Below the pieces are notes generated by a model, which saw only the letters and a program-made list of their open reading frames with translations, was not told where the DNA came from and ran no database searches. A program made the translations under genes and the position numbers. DNA of 64,000 nucleotides from a bacterium (lineage in GTDB: Bacteria > Auribacterota > UBA3054): NCBI GenBank assembly GCA_017963805.1, contig JAGCTE010000044.1, forward strand, positions 17,167-81,166. Reading direction: 5' to 3'. Numbering within the stretch: the stretch's first letter is position 1; every line of letters starts with the position of its first letter. Below are positions 8,682 through 17,521 of the stretch, piece after piece.

Positions 8682-10137
8682 ATTGTTGAGCAATATCCCG
8701 CACGAGATCGTCAAGGGGAACGACAAGGCCGAAATTTCCGGCATTTCCCTTAACAGCCGCCAGATCAAGCCCGGCTTCGTTTTCGTGGCCAAGAAAGGCG
8801 CGGTCGCCGACGGCAGCTTCTACATCGAGGACGCGGCGGAACGCGGCGCGGCGGCGGTCTTCGTGACGGAAGTCCCGAAACTGATACCGGAGAACCTGAC
8901 GGTCGTCAAGCTCTCCCAGGACGAAGACACCCTCTCGCTTCTGGCCCACCGTTTCTACGGGCAGCCGAAGTGCAGACTGATAGGCGTCACCGGCACCAAC
9001 GGCAAGACGACCTCGGCGTATGTCATCCGCAATTTCCTCTCCACCGCGGGATTGACAGTCGGCCTTATAGGAACCATCTCCTACGAGATAAAGGACCGCA
9101 AGAAACCCGCCTCCCGCACCACGCCCGACGTCTTCGAACTCTACGCGCTTCTTTCGACCATGGACAAGGAGGGCGCCGACGCCGTCGTCATGGAAGTCTC
9201 CAGCCACGCCGCCGTGCAGAAGCGCATCGGGAACCTGCTCTTCGATTATCTGATCTTCACGAACCTCACCCAGGATCACCTGGACTACCATCACTCCATG
9301 GAGGAGTACTACGGCGCCAAACGCCGCTTCTTCGACCACGCTAAGGAGGATTCCCTGAGCCTCGTCATGATCGACGACGAATGGGGCGAAAGGCTAGCGA
9401 AGGAATTAAGGGAAGTCGGGCAGAAAGTCGTGACGATGACGACGACCGGCAAGGACGCCGACGTCAAGGCCGAGAACATCAAAGTCAGGCGCGACGGCTC
9501 GGAATTCACCCTCCTGGAAAAAGGACAGGATAAGAAGGAAGTCAAGATAAACTTCCTCGGCCGCCACAACGTGGCCAACGTCATGGGCGCCGTGATCCTC
9601 GCCTCCAATTTCGGCATCCCGGAAGAGAAGATCCTCTCCCTCTGCCCGAATCTTCCGCCCGTGCCGGGAAGATTGGAATTCATGCCGAACAAGCTGGGCG
9701 TCGTGATAGTCATCGACTACGCCCACACCGACGACGCCATGCGCAACGTCTTGAAATGCCTGAGGGAGATCACCGAAAACTCGCTCTGGATCGTCTTCGG
9801 CTGCGGCGGCGACCGCGACAAGACAAAGCGCCCGAAAATGGGCCGCGCCGCCGAGGAGATGGCCGACAAAGTCGTCATAACGACCGACAACCCCAGGACG
9901 GAAGATCCCGAGGCGATAGTCAAAGACATCACGGACGGCATGAAGCTCAAGAAGCACGTCGTCATTTTGGACCGCAAGGAAGCGATAGAGCACGCAGTTA
10001 AAGAAGCCAAGGAAGGCGACGTCGTTCTGATCGCCGGCAAAGGTCACGAGACCTACCAGGAAATAAACCGCGTCTTCTACGACTGCGACGAACGTATGAT
10101 AACCAAAGAAATAATCTCGAAGATAGAAAATGCTTAA
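8668..10137 (+). CDS. murE: UDP-MurNAc-tripeptide synthetase MurE (meso-DAP type)
   Basis: 489 residues with three Mur-ligase domains. The ATP loop is GVTGTNGKTTS and the central region has EVSSHAAVQKR and FTNLTQDHLDYH. The C-terminal domain carries DNPR (about residues 407-410) in DNPRTEDP. This motif is known to recognise meso-diaminopimelate rather than lysine, so the wall is predicted to be DAP-type. It adds the third residue to the stem peptide in the cytoplasm. The start lies inside ftsI and the end overlaps murF by 8 nt, so translation is coupled. Confidence 0.96.
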   Translation: MLLNELLSNIPHEIVKGNDKAEISGISLNSRQIKPGFVFVAKKGAVADGSFYIEDAAERGAAAVFVTEVPKLIPENLTVVKLSQDEDTLSLLAHRFYGQPKCRLIGVTGTNGKTTSAYVIRNFLSTAGLTVGLIGTISYEIKDRKKPASRTTPDVFELYALLSTMDKEGADAVVMEVSSHAAVQKRIGNLLFDYLIFTNLTQDHLDYHHSMEEYYGAKRRFFDHAKEDSLSLVMIDDEWGERLAKELREVGQKVVTMTTTGKDADVKAENIKVRRDGSEFTLLEKGQDKKEVKINFLGRHNVANVMGAVILASNFGIPEEKILSLCPNLPPVPGRLEFMPNKLGVVIVIDYAHTDDAMRNVLKCLREITENSLWIVFGCGGDRDKTKRPKMGRAAEEMADKVVITTDNPRTEDPEAIVKDITDGMKLKKHVVILDRKEAIEHAVKEAKEGDVVLIAGKGHETYQEINRVFYDCDERMITKEIISKIENA

Positions 10138-11500
10138 GTTCACTCATGAAGACATCAGATCAGCCTTGGGCGAAGCCTTCTCGTTCACCGGGAAGGCCCC
10201 GGAAGGCTCTTTTTCGATCTCGACCGACACCAGGAAGCTGGAGCCGGGAGACCTCTTCGTAGGCATAAGGGGCGGCAACAGCGAAGAAGTTGCTCAGAAA
10301 GCCAAGGAAGCGAAAGCCTCCGCCTGCATCCTGAGCTGCGAGGCCCCGGAAGGGCTCCCCTGCTACCGCGTCGTCGACACCGTAAAAGCCCTGCAGGACC
10401 TCGCCGCCTACCAGAGAGCAAGGGTGAAGATCCCCATGATCGGCGTCACAGGCTCCTGCGGCAAGACCACCACCAAGAACATGCTCGGATCGATCCTGAA
10501 GACGCTGGGCGAAACGCTCGTGACGGAAGGAAACCTCAACAACGAGATAGGGCTTCCCATAACGCTTCTCAAGCTCGGCAAAGAGCACAAAAGCGCCGTG
10601 GTCGAGATGGGCATGAACCACAAGGGCGAGATACTGTCTTTGAGCCGCCTGGCGCGCCCCGACGCGGCCGTCATCACGAACATAGGCAGCGCCCACATCG
10701 AGTATCTCGGCAGCAGGGAAAACATCGCCCTGGCCAAAGCCGAGATCTTCCGCGGCGTCCCGCCCTGCTCAAAAGTCGCCCTTCCCATGGAGAGCGACTT
10801 CTTCGAAAAACTGTCGGAAACAGCCAGGCAGCAGGATCTCGCCGTCGTAAGTTTCGGCAAAGGCGGAGATTTTGAATTCGTGATAAAGGAAGAGACCCCC
10901 TCCGGACTGAAAGGCGAATTGAAGACGCCCATTGGCAGCGTCGAGATGACCGTCCCGGTCATCGGCGCCTACAACGCCCTCAACATAGCCTGCGCGGCGG
11001 CCGGCGCCTACGCGCTGATGGGAGATATCAGGCTGGAAAACATCAAAGCCGGGCTGGAAAACGTCAAGGGCGAAAAGCTCAGGAACGAACTGCACGAACA
11101 CAAGGGCGCGCGCTTCATCCTGGACTGCTACAACGCCAATCCCGACTCCATGGCCGCCTCCCTTTCGATGCTGAAAGAAATGGACGTGAAAGGCCGCAAG
11201 GCCGCCCTTCTCGGCGACATGCTGGAAATTGGCGACAAAGCCAAGGGCGCCCACTACGAGATCGGCAAATTCGCCGCCCAGTTCCTGGACGCTCTCTTCG
11301 TCACCGGAAGTTACGCAGAGGATTACGCGAAGGGCGCGAAGGAATCAGGCGGCAAATGCCGCGTGGCGATCTGCGAACCCAAGGATGTCCTCGAGGCCCT
11401 GAAGGCTTACGTCAAGGCCGACGACGCCGTTCTTTTCAAGGGCTCGCGCGCCAACAAGCTGGAAGAATACTTTTACGAAATGTTCAAAAACAACCAATGA
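10130..11500 (+). CDS. murF: UDP-MurNAc-tripeptide:D-Ala-D-Ala ligase MurF
   Basis: 456 residues, normal length. Motifs include the ATP loop GVTGSCGKTTTKNM, EGNLNNEIGLPIT, VEMGMNHKGEI, and the C-terminal ILDCYNANPDSM and LGDMLEIG, all characteristic of MurF. It attaches D-Ala-D-Ala to complete the pentapeptide. Its TGA stop overlaps an ATG (ATGA at 11497-11500) that opens a small frame in the following gap. Confidence 0.96.
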   Translation: MLKFTHEDIRSALGEAFSFTGKAPEGSFSISTDTRKLEPGDLFVGIRGGNSEEVAQKAKEAKASACILSCEAPEGLPCYRVVDTVKALQDLAAYQRARVKIPMIGVTGSCGKTTTKNMLGSILKTLGETLVTEGNLNNEIGLPITLLKLGKEHKSAVVEMGMNHKGEILSLSRLARPDAAVITNIGSAHIEYLGSRENIALAKAEIFRGVPPCSKVALPMESDFFEKLSETARQQDLAVVSFGKGGDFEFVIKEETPSGLKGELKTPIGSVEMTVPVIGAYNALNIACAAAGAYALMGDIRLENIKAGLENVKGEKLRNELHEHKGARFILDCYNANPDSMAASLSMLKEMDVKGRKAALLGDMLEIGDKAKGAHYEIGKFAAQFLDALFVTGSYAEDYAKGAKESGGKCRVAICEPKDVLEALKAYVKADDAVLFKGSRANKLEEYFYEMFKNNQ

Positions 11501-11685
11501 AAAACAACAAAAATCAAAACAGGAACGGAATGTGTGCGGTGATTGGCGAACTGCTTCTCCCTTCCCCCTACACGAACACACACACCAAAAAGGGCAGCGT
11601 CTCTACATCCGCATTCCGGTTGCGGTCCGGGGATATTTTGTCTTCGGGCCGCAACATCCTGTCAATAAGCGAGGTCAAAGGATAA
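11497..11685 (+). CDS. Possible 62-residue small ORF between murF and mraY
   Basis: The frame starts with ATGA overlapping the murF stop and ends one base before the mraY ATG (TAA T ATG), so its borders fit the coupling style of this cluster. The product begins MKNNKNQNRNGMCAVIGELL and has no recognised domain, signal or membrane helix. The start lacks its own ribosome site. An 11-bp RNA hairpin lies in its 3' half, so the stretch could instead be an untranslated leader for mraY. Treat as a candidate only. Confidence 0.25.
   Translation: MKNNKNQNRNGMCAVIGELLLPSPYTNTHTKKGSVSTSAFRLRSGDILSSGRNILSISEVKG
11619..11655 (+). promoter_or_regulatory. Hairpin upstream of mraY
   Basis: GTTGCGGTCCG (11619-11629) pairs with CGGGCCGCAAC (11645-11655) in an 11-bp stem with one G-U pair and a 15-nt loop. 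It ends about 31 nt before the mraY start. No T tract follows directly, so it is not a standard terminator. It may protect or regulate the mraY-proximal transcript. Confidence 0.45.
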
Positions 11686-11686
11686 T

Positions 11687-12778
11687 ATGTTCTACTACGT
11701 TTTCTTCGGATGGCTTAGCGAAAGCGTTCCCGCTTTCCATGTCTTCAAGTATATCTCGGTTAGATCCGCCATGGCGGCGGTGACCGCCCTTGTCATAAGC
11801 CTGATCCTGGCGCCCTCGCTCATCCGCTGGCTGTATATGATGAAGATCGGCCAGGAGATCAGGCGCGACGAATGCCCGCCTCTGCACCTTCTGCACAAGA
11901 ACAAGCAGGGCGTCCCCACCATGGGCGGCATACTGATCCTGCTTGCCGTCACCGTCTCCACGCTTCTCTGGGCGCAGTTCTCCCTCTACACGATGCTCGC
12001 CCTGGGAGTCTTCGTGTCACTGGGCCTTCTGGGCTTCGCCGACGACTACACCAAAGTGAAGCAGAAGAACGCCGCCGGCATCTCCGGCAAGACGAAACTT
12101 GTCGTGCAGTCGCTGGTGGCTTTGGCGGCCGCCCTCGTCCTCATCTTCTACGGCAAGGAGAGCTTCCCCTTCTACGTGCCGTTCTTCAAGAACCCTGTCA
12201 TCGAGAATCTCGGCTACTATTACATAATCCTCGCCATGCTGGTCATAGTCGGCACTTCCAACGCCGTCAACCTGACGGACGGACTTGACGGGCTGGCCAT
12301 CGGCACGGTCACGATTGCGGCCCTGGCCTACCTTGTCCTGGCCTACTGCGCCGGCAACGTGAAGATCGCCGAGTACCTCTACATCTATTACGCCAGGGAC
12401 GCCGCCGAGCTGACGGTCTTTTTGTCCGCCATGGTCGGCGCCGGGCTCGGCTTTTTGTGGTACAACGCGCACCCGGCCATGGTCTTCATGGGAGACACCG
12501 GCAGCCTAGCCTTGGGCGGCGCCATCGGCATCACGGCGCTTTTGGTCAGGAAAGAAGTGCTGCTTCTCATCATAGGTTTCATCTTCGTCATGGAAGCCTG
12601 CTCGGACATCATCCAGGTCGCCTCTTTCAAGCTGACGCAGAAAAGAGTCTTCCGTATGGCTCCCATTCACCATCATTTCGAAATGCAGGGCTGGCCCGAG
12701 ACCAGGGTCACCATGCGTTTCTTCATCCTGGCCCTCATCTTCGCGATCCTGGGCTTGGCGACACTGAAACTGCAATAA
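11687..12778 (+). CDS. mraY: Phospho-MurNAc-pentapeptide transferase MraY
   Basis: 363 residues with about ten transmembrane helices. Hallmarks are GVPTMGGI, FADDYTKV with the conserved Asp pair, TSNAVNLTDGLDGLA, VFMGDTGSLALGG and the C-terminal APIHHHFEMQGW. It transfers phospho-MurNAc-pentapeptide to undecaprenyl phosphate to give lipid I. The start follows a 186-nt gap after murF, the largest gap in the cluster. Confidence 0.96.
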   Translation: MFYYVFFGWLSESVPAFHVFKYISVRSAMAAVTALVISLILAPSLIRWLYMMKIGQEIRRDECPPLHLLHKNKQGVPTMGGILILLAVTVSTLLWAQFSLYTMLALGVFVSLGLLGFADDYTKVKQKNAAGISGKTKLVVQSLVALAAALVLIFYGKESFPFYVPFFKNPVIENLGYYYIILAMLVIVGTSNAVNLTDGLDGLAIGTVTIAALAYLVLAYCAGNVKIAEYLYIYYARDAAELTVFLSAMVGAGLGFLWYNAHPAMVFMGDTGSLALGGAIGITALLVRKEVLLLIIGFIFVMEACSDIIQVASFKLTQKRVFRMAPIHHHFEMQGWPETRVTMRFFILALIFAILGLATLKLQ

Positions 12779-12791
12779 GGTATAGGTATCC

Positions 12792-14180
12792 ATGCGCATC
12801 GCAATAATGGGATTGGCAAAGAGCGGCATGTCCGCCGCCAAACTGGCCCTGGACCTGGGCTACGAAGTGAGCGTCAGCGACGCCTGCTTCGATCACGGCC
12901 GCGAAACTACGCCGAGCAGGGAAATGCTCGAAAGAGCCGCGGAGCTGAGGAAAAGGGGCGCCTATGTCGAGATAGGCCGCCATTCGAAGGCTTTCATCGA
13001 AGGAGCGGATCTCCTTGTCCTCTCCCCGGGTGTGAAATCTGACAACGAGGCGGTCGTCTGGGCCGAGGAAATGGGCGTCGAAGCGGTCGGCGAAGTGGAG
13101 TTCGCCATAAGGCACTGCAAGGGCAAAGTGGTGGCGATAACCGGCACGAACGGCAAGACGACGACCACGTCTTTGATCTCCCACATACTCAACGAGGCTA
13201 AAGTCCCGCATTTCACGGCCGGCAACATCGGCATCCCTCTGAGCGAATACGCTCTGCAGACGACCGACGAGCATGTGCTGGTCATAGAGATGAGCTCCTT
13301 CCAGCTTGAGACCATCCGGGAATTCTCCCCCTACATATCCGTCTGGCTGAACCTCACTCCGGACCACCTTGACCGCTACGAAAGCATAGAGGCCTACCGC
13401 TCCGCCAAGGAGAACATCTTCCGCCGCCAGAAGCCCGGCACCACCGCGATCATCTGGCACGCCGAGAAAAAGAACGAAGAGAATCTGGTCTCGGCCTTCA
13501 AGCTAAAACCCGTCTTCGTGGACGAGACCGGATCCGACGAGGAGCTCCTCGGCTTGAACAGGGCCTCCCTGGAAGACGGCCGCTTCACGCTTCACATGGA
13601 CGGAAAGACGACCTTCTGCGGCGAGCCGGACGGCATGAAGCTGAAAGGGCGCCACAACCACATCAACCTGCTCTGCGCCATGGCGGCCTGCAAGCAGCTC
13701 GGCGTCGACGAGGAAACGATTAGGAAAGCCTGCGAGAGCTTCACGGGACTGAGCCACCGCATCGAGACGGTCGCCAAAAAGGACGGCGTTGTCTTCGTGG
13801 ACGACTCCAAGGGCACGAACCCCGAGGCGACGGTCGAGGCGGTCATGGCTTTCCACTACCCGCAGGCCCTCATTCTCGGCGGCTTCGACAAAGGCAGCGA
13901 TTACGCCATGCTCATTCCTTACATGAAGGGAAGAGTGGCGCACGTTCTGCTTATAGGAGCGACAACGGAAAAATTCAAAGTGATCTTCGGCGGAGACTTT
14001 CAATGCACGGAAGTCCGCAGCATGAAGGAAGCGGTCGCCAAAGGTTTTGAACTGCTGCAAGGCGAAGGAGTGGTGCTCCTCTCCCCCGCCTGCGCGTCCT
14101 TTGACATGTATAAAAGTTTCGAGGCCAGGGGCGACGATTTCGCCGACTGCGCACGCAAATTCTCCCTTAACGAAAATTAA
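12792..14180 (+). CDS. murD: UDP-MurNAc-L-Ala:D-Glu ligase MurD
   Basis: 462 residues. It begins with a Rossmann-like segment (IMGLAKSGMSAAKLALDLGY), followed by the ATP loop AITGTNGKTTTTSLI, then AGNIGIPL, EMSSFQLE, NLTPDHLDRY and, in the C-terminal domain, VDDSKGTNPEAT and LLSPACASFDMYKSFEARGDDF. These are standard MurD motifs. It adds D-glutamate to the UDP-MurNAc-L-Ala precursor. It lies 13 nt after mraY and 24 nt before the LysM lipoprotein. Confidence 0.96.
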   Translation: MRIAIMGLAKSGMSAAKLALDLGYEVSVSDACFDHGRETTPSREMLERAAELRKRGAYVEIGRHSKAFIEGADLLVLSPGVKSDNEAVVWAEEMGVEAVGEVEFAIRHCKGKVVAITGTNGKTTTTSLISHILNEAKVPHFTAGNIGIPLSEYALQTTDEHVLVIEMSSFQLETIREFSPYISVWLNLTPDHLDRYESIEAYRSAKENIFRRQKPGTTAIIWHAEKKNEENLVSAFKLKPVFVDETGSDEELLGLNRASLEDGRFTLHMDGKTTFCGEPDGMKLKGRHNHINLLCAMAACKQLGVDEETIRKACESFTGLSHRIETVAKKDGVVFVDDSKGTNPEATVEAVMAFHYPQALILGGFDKGSDYAMLIPYMKGRVAHVLLIGATTEKFKVIFGGDFQCTEVRSMKEAVAKGFELLQGEGVVLLSPACASFDMYKSFEARGDDFADCARKFSLNEN

Positions 14181-14204
14181 CCAACCTTGAAAGAGAGGAA
14201 CCAT

Positions 14205-15227
14205 ATGAACAAATCATTCTTAATCTTCCTGTTCACGGTAAGCCTTGTGGGCATCTTCTTCTTTGGCTGCGCCAAGGAGACCCCCCGCACGGACGTCACC
14301 CTTGAACTGACCTCACCGGACACCATCGAAGCGCTGGTCGAAAAGGACCTCAACACCATCGGCACTTCGTACCAGGACATCGACAGCTTCCCCGAATCGA
14401 CGCCCGCCCAGGTAACGTATGTCGATTCCGTGGAAATGCAAAAGCCCCTGAGAGTCCAGAACGACGACTCGCTCTACAAAGGGGAAGAGAGCATCGACGA
14501 CTCCGTCATCACCACAAGCAACGTCTCGCTCTGGGGCCCCGACACCGACAAGACGCTCGAGCCGCTCAGCCCCCGCGAGACCGTCTCCGTCGTTCCTCCC
14601 CCCTCCGGTGACGTGACGCTTCTCGGGGAAGCCGGCTCCTCGACCCAGCTCTCCCCCGTCGGCACCGAGGCCGTCTCTACGCCCCAGTCTTCGTCCTTCC
14701 TGCAGCCCAAGCCCGCCACGGAAACTTCCGTTGTGACCGCTCCCAACTCCGGCTACGTCTATCAGGGCAACCAGAGCTCCTCCGGCGGCTACGTTGGCCA
14801 AACGGCTGTCACCTCCGGCAACGCCTACACCGTCCAGGCAGGCGACAACCTTATCAAGATCGCCCGCAAATTCGGCGTCAAGGTCAACGATCTCTGCGAA
14901 GTCAACGGCATTTCCCGCAGCCAGATCCTGAAAGTCGGCCAGGTCCTCCAGATCCCCGGCGAAAAGAGCGCCTCAGCCCCGGCCGAGACCGTTCAGCCGA
15001 AAGAAGTGAACGCCTCCATCTCCTCTGTCGTCCAGCCCGCCAGCACGCAGACCACGACCACTGCCGCTCCCGCTTCCGGAACGCAGAATTACACCGTCCA
15101 GGCCGGCGACAGCTACTGGAAACTCGCCAGGCGCTTCAACTCCTCCGTCGAGGAGCTGATGAGCATGAACGGCACCAGCAGCGACAAGCTTAAGATCGGA
15201 CAGGTCATCGTAGTTCCCAACCGTTGA
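14205..15227 (+). CDS. LysM-domain lipoprotein within the dcw cluster
   Basis: 340 residues from the ATG at 14205, chosen because GAGAGGAA lies just upstream; an in-frame TTG at 14187 is weaker. The N terminus is a lipoprotein signal ending FFFGC. A long Ser/Thr/Pro-rich linker follows, then two LysM domains (about 208-252 and 296-340) opening YTVQAGDNL and YTVQAGDSY. LysM binds glycan chains of peptidoglycan. No catalytic domain (amidase, M23, NlpC) is present, so it looks like a wall-binding structural or recruitment factor. Its place between murD and ftsW suggests a division-linked role; that is inference. Confidence 0.85.
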   Translation: MNKSFLIFLFTVSLVGIFFFGCAKETPRTDVTLELTSPDTIEALVEKDLNTIGTSYQDIDSFPESTPAQVTYVDSVEMQKPLRVQNDDSLYKGEESIDDSVITTSNVSLWGPDTDKTLEPLSPRETVSVVPPPSGDVTLLGEAGSSTQLSPVGTEAVSTPQSSSFLQPKPATETSVVTAPNSGYVYQGNQSSSGGYVGQTAVTSGNAYTVQAGDNLIKIARKFGVKVNDLCEVNGISRSQILKVGQVLQIPGEKSASAPAETVQPKEVNASISSVVQPASTQTTTTAAPASGTQNYTVQAGDSYWKLARRFNSSVEELMSMNGTSSDKLKIGQVIVVPNR

Positions 15228-15242
15228 TCATTGACCGCGTAA

Positions 15243-16409
15243 ATGAAAGCCATCGATAAAATACTGCCCTGGGTGTTTTTCTGCCTCGTTCTCGCGCTCT
15301 GCAGTTTCGGAGCGCTGATGGTGTATTCATCCAGCGTTTACGTTGCCGAAAGGGTATACTCCGGCAACCAGTATCATTACTTCAAAAGAGAAGTGATGTG
15401 GCTTATCATGGGATTCGGGGCCATGGCGCTGATGTACAAGATCCCGATAGATCTTGTGAAACGCCTGGCCCCCATCATCTACCTAGTATCCCTTTTGTGC
15501 CTGATCCTGGTCTTCTCCCCTCTCGGCGTGACCGTGAACGGGGCGACGCGCTGGATCGGCCTCGAAAAAATCTCGGACAAACTCGGCTTCATCAGATTCC
15601 AGCCTTCCGAAGCGCTGAAGTACTCCATGATCATCATTCTCGCCTGGTGGTATGAGCGCATCAAAAGGGAGTCCGACACATTCATTAAAGGCGCCCTGAT
15701 CCCGGCGTGCATAATGGGAATGGGCCTGGCCCTGGCTTTGGCCGGCAGAGACCTCGGCACTCCCCTTCTAATCGCCATGGTCGGCGGAGCCATTTGTTTC
15801 GCGGCCGGCATGAAGTTCCGCTATATCGCCGTAGGAATTGTCACTGTCGGCGTGTTGGGCTGCTACTACGTCACCCACGAAGCTTACAGGGTGAAAAGGA
15901 TAATGTCGTTCCTTAACCCGATGGAAGATCCTTTGGGCGTCGGCTACCAGAACCTCCAGGCCCTGATGGCCATCTGTTCCGGAAAGCTCACCGGTCTTGG
16001 CATCGGCAATTCGCTCATGAAGATGGAGTACCTGCCGGAAGCCCACACAGACTTCATCTACGCCGTCATTGGAGAGGAGCTGGGCTTCTGTGGCTGCGCG
16101 GCCGTGATCGCGGCCTTCTTCCTCCTTGTGGTGGTCATGTGGCGCCTTGTCTCCAAGATCGACGACACCTTCTGCCGCCTGACAGCTTTCGGTATCGCGC
16201 TGGTCATAGGCAGCCAGGCCATCGCGAACATAGGCGTCGTCACGGCCACGCTCCCCAACAAGGGCATGGGTCTTCCCTTCATCAGTTACGGCGGATCTTC
16301 GATCCTGTTCCTCCTTGGGGCCTGCGGCCTCTTTTTGAACATGGTCAAGAACAAACCTAAAGTACAACTCACAAAACGCAGCGTCGTTTCCCGCACTTCG
16401 GCCAGATGA
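15243..16409 (+). CDS. ftsW: Septal peptidoglycan glycosyltransferase FtsW
   Basis: 388 residues, about ten transmembrane helices, SEDS family. Family motifs include RWIGLEKI near residue 100, FQPSEALKYS, GRDLGTPLLI, YLPEAHTDFIYAVIGEELGF and PFISYGGSSILFLLGA. Position between murD and murG favours FtsW over RodA. It polymerises lipid II at the septum together with FtsI. The 3' end overlaps murG by ATGA. Confidence 0.95.
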   Translation: MKAIDKILPWVFFCLVLALCSFGALMVYSSSVYVAERVYSGNQYHYFKREVMWLIMGFGAMALMYKIPIDLVKRLAPIIYLVSLLCLILVFSPLGVTVNGATRWIGLEKISDKLGFIRFQPSEALKYSMIIILAWWYERIKRESDTFIKGALIPACIMGMGLALALAGRDLGTPLLIAMVGGAICFAAGMKFRYIAVGIVTVGVLGCYYVTHEAYRVKRIMSFLNPMEDPLGVGYQNLQALMAICSGKLTGLGIGNSLMKMEYLPEAHTDFIYAVIGEELGFCGCAAVIAAFFLLVVVMWRLVSKIDDTFCRLTAFGIALVIGSQAIANIGVVTATLPNKGMGLPFISYGGSSILFLLGACGLFLNMVKNKPKVQLTKRSVVSRTSAR

Positions 16410-17521
16410 AAGAATTGCAAAGAATATTGGTGAGCGGAGGAGGAACGGGCGGGCACATTATGCCGGCCTTGGCGCTCTGTGAGGAAGTCAGGGAAAAATT
16501 CCCCGACGCAGAGATATTTTTCGCGGGCAGAGCGGGCTCCATGGAGGAGCGTCTGGCCTCAAAGCACGGCCTTGAGTTCTGCCGCATTCCCTCGTCCCCC
16601 AAGGGACGCGGCTTTAAGGTCATCAAGAATTTCTTCGTGAACATCGCGGGCTTTTTTAAAAGCCTCGCGCTTATAATAAAACTGAAGCCCCAGGCCGTCG
16701 TGGCTTTCGGAGGCTACACCAGCGCGCCGCTTCTTTCGGCCGCGCTTTTGCTTGGCAAAAACGCCGTCATCCATGAATCGAACGCCATTCCGGGACGCGT
16801 CACCAGGCTTTTGGCCAAAGTCGGCGTCAGGGTCGCCTGCGGTCTCGACTCCGACCATCCCATAATGCTGAAGCTGAAGAAAAAGATCAGAAAGGAGACG
16901 AGATTCGCCATAACCGGGAATCCCCTGAGGAAAGCCTTTTCAGAGCCAGCCAACGACCTAGCGAAAGAGCTTCCCGGCTACAACGAAAGCAGGCCGCTGC
17001 TTTTGGTCTTCGGCGGTTCCCAGGGAGCGCACAACATCAACATACTGATCTCCCGCTCTCTTTCAAGGCTGAAAGACAATTTCCCCACGCTGCAGATAGC
17101 CCACCTTTGCGGTGAAAACGACATTGAGACCTTAAGGTCGGCATATGAAAACGTCAAGCTGACTTACTGGCTCTTCCCCTTCTTCGACGATATCGCCTCG
17201 CTTATGAAAAAATCCAATCTTTGCGTGGCGAGGTCTGGCGCCCTCTCCGTGACCGAGATCTGCGCCTGCAACCTTCCGGCCATCCTCATTCCGCTTCCCT
17301 TCGCGGCCGACAACCATCAGCTCGCGAACGCCAGGGTGCTCGAGAAGGCCGGAGCCGCCGTCATAAGGGAGGAAAAGGAACTGACCGCCGCTTCCCTTTC
17401 GGAAACGATACTGGGTCTTTTGAAAGATGAGGAAAAGCGGCGTTCCATGGCGGAAGCAGGCGAAAAAGTCTTCATAAAGGACGCTTCATTCGAACTTCTG
17501 AAATTCATCATGGCGGTATGA
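16406..17521 (+). CDS. murG: Undecaprenyl-PP-MurNAc-pentapeptide GlcNAc transferase MurG
   Basis: 371 residues of GT28 fold. It begins ILVSGGGTGGHIMPALAL, the classical glycine-rich loop. FGGYTSAPLL and HESNAIPGRV follow in the N-terminal domain, and VFGGSQGAHNIN and RSGALSVTEI in the C-terminal UDP-GlcNAc-binding domain. It makes lipid II on the inner face of the membrane. ATGA overlaps join it to ftsW before and murC after. Confidence 0.96.
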   Translation: MKELQRILVSGGGTGGHIMPALALCEEVREKFPDAEIFFAGRAGSMEERLASKHGLEFCRIPSSPKGRGFKVIKNFFVNIAGFFKSLALIIKLKPQAVVAFGGYTSAPLLSAALLLGKNAVIHESNAIPGRVTRLLAKVGVRVACGLDSDHPIMLKLKKKIRKETRFAITGNPLRKAFSEPANDLAKELPGYNESRPLLLVFGGSQGAHNINILISRSLSRLKDNFPTLQIAHLCGENDIETLRSAYENVKLTYWLFPFFDDIASLMKKSNLCVARSGALSVTEICACNLPAILIPLPFAADNHQLANARVLEKAGAAVIREEKELTAASLSETILGLLKDEEKRRSMAEAGEKVFIKDASFELLKFIMAV

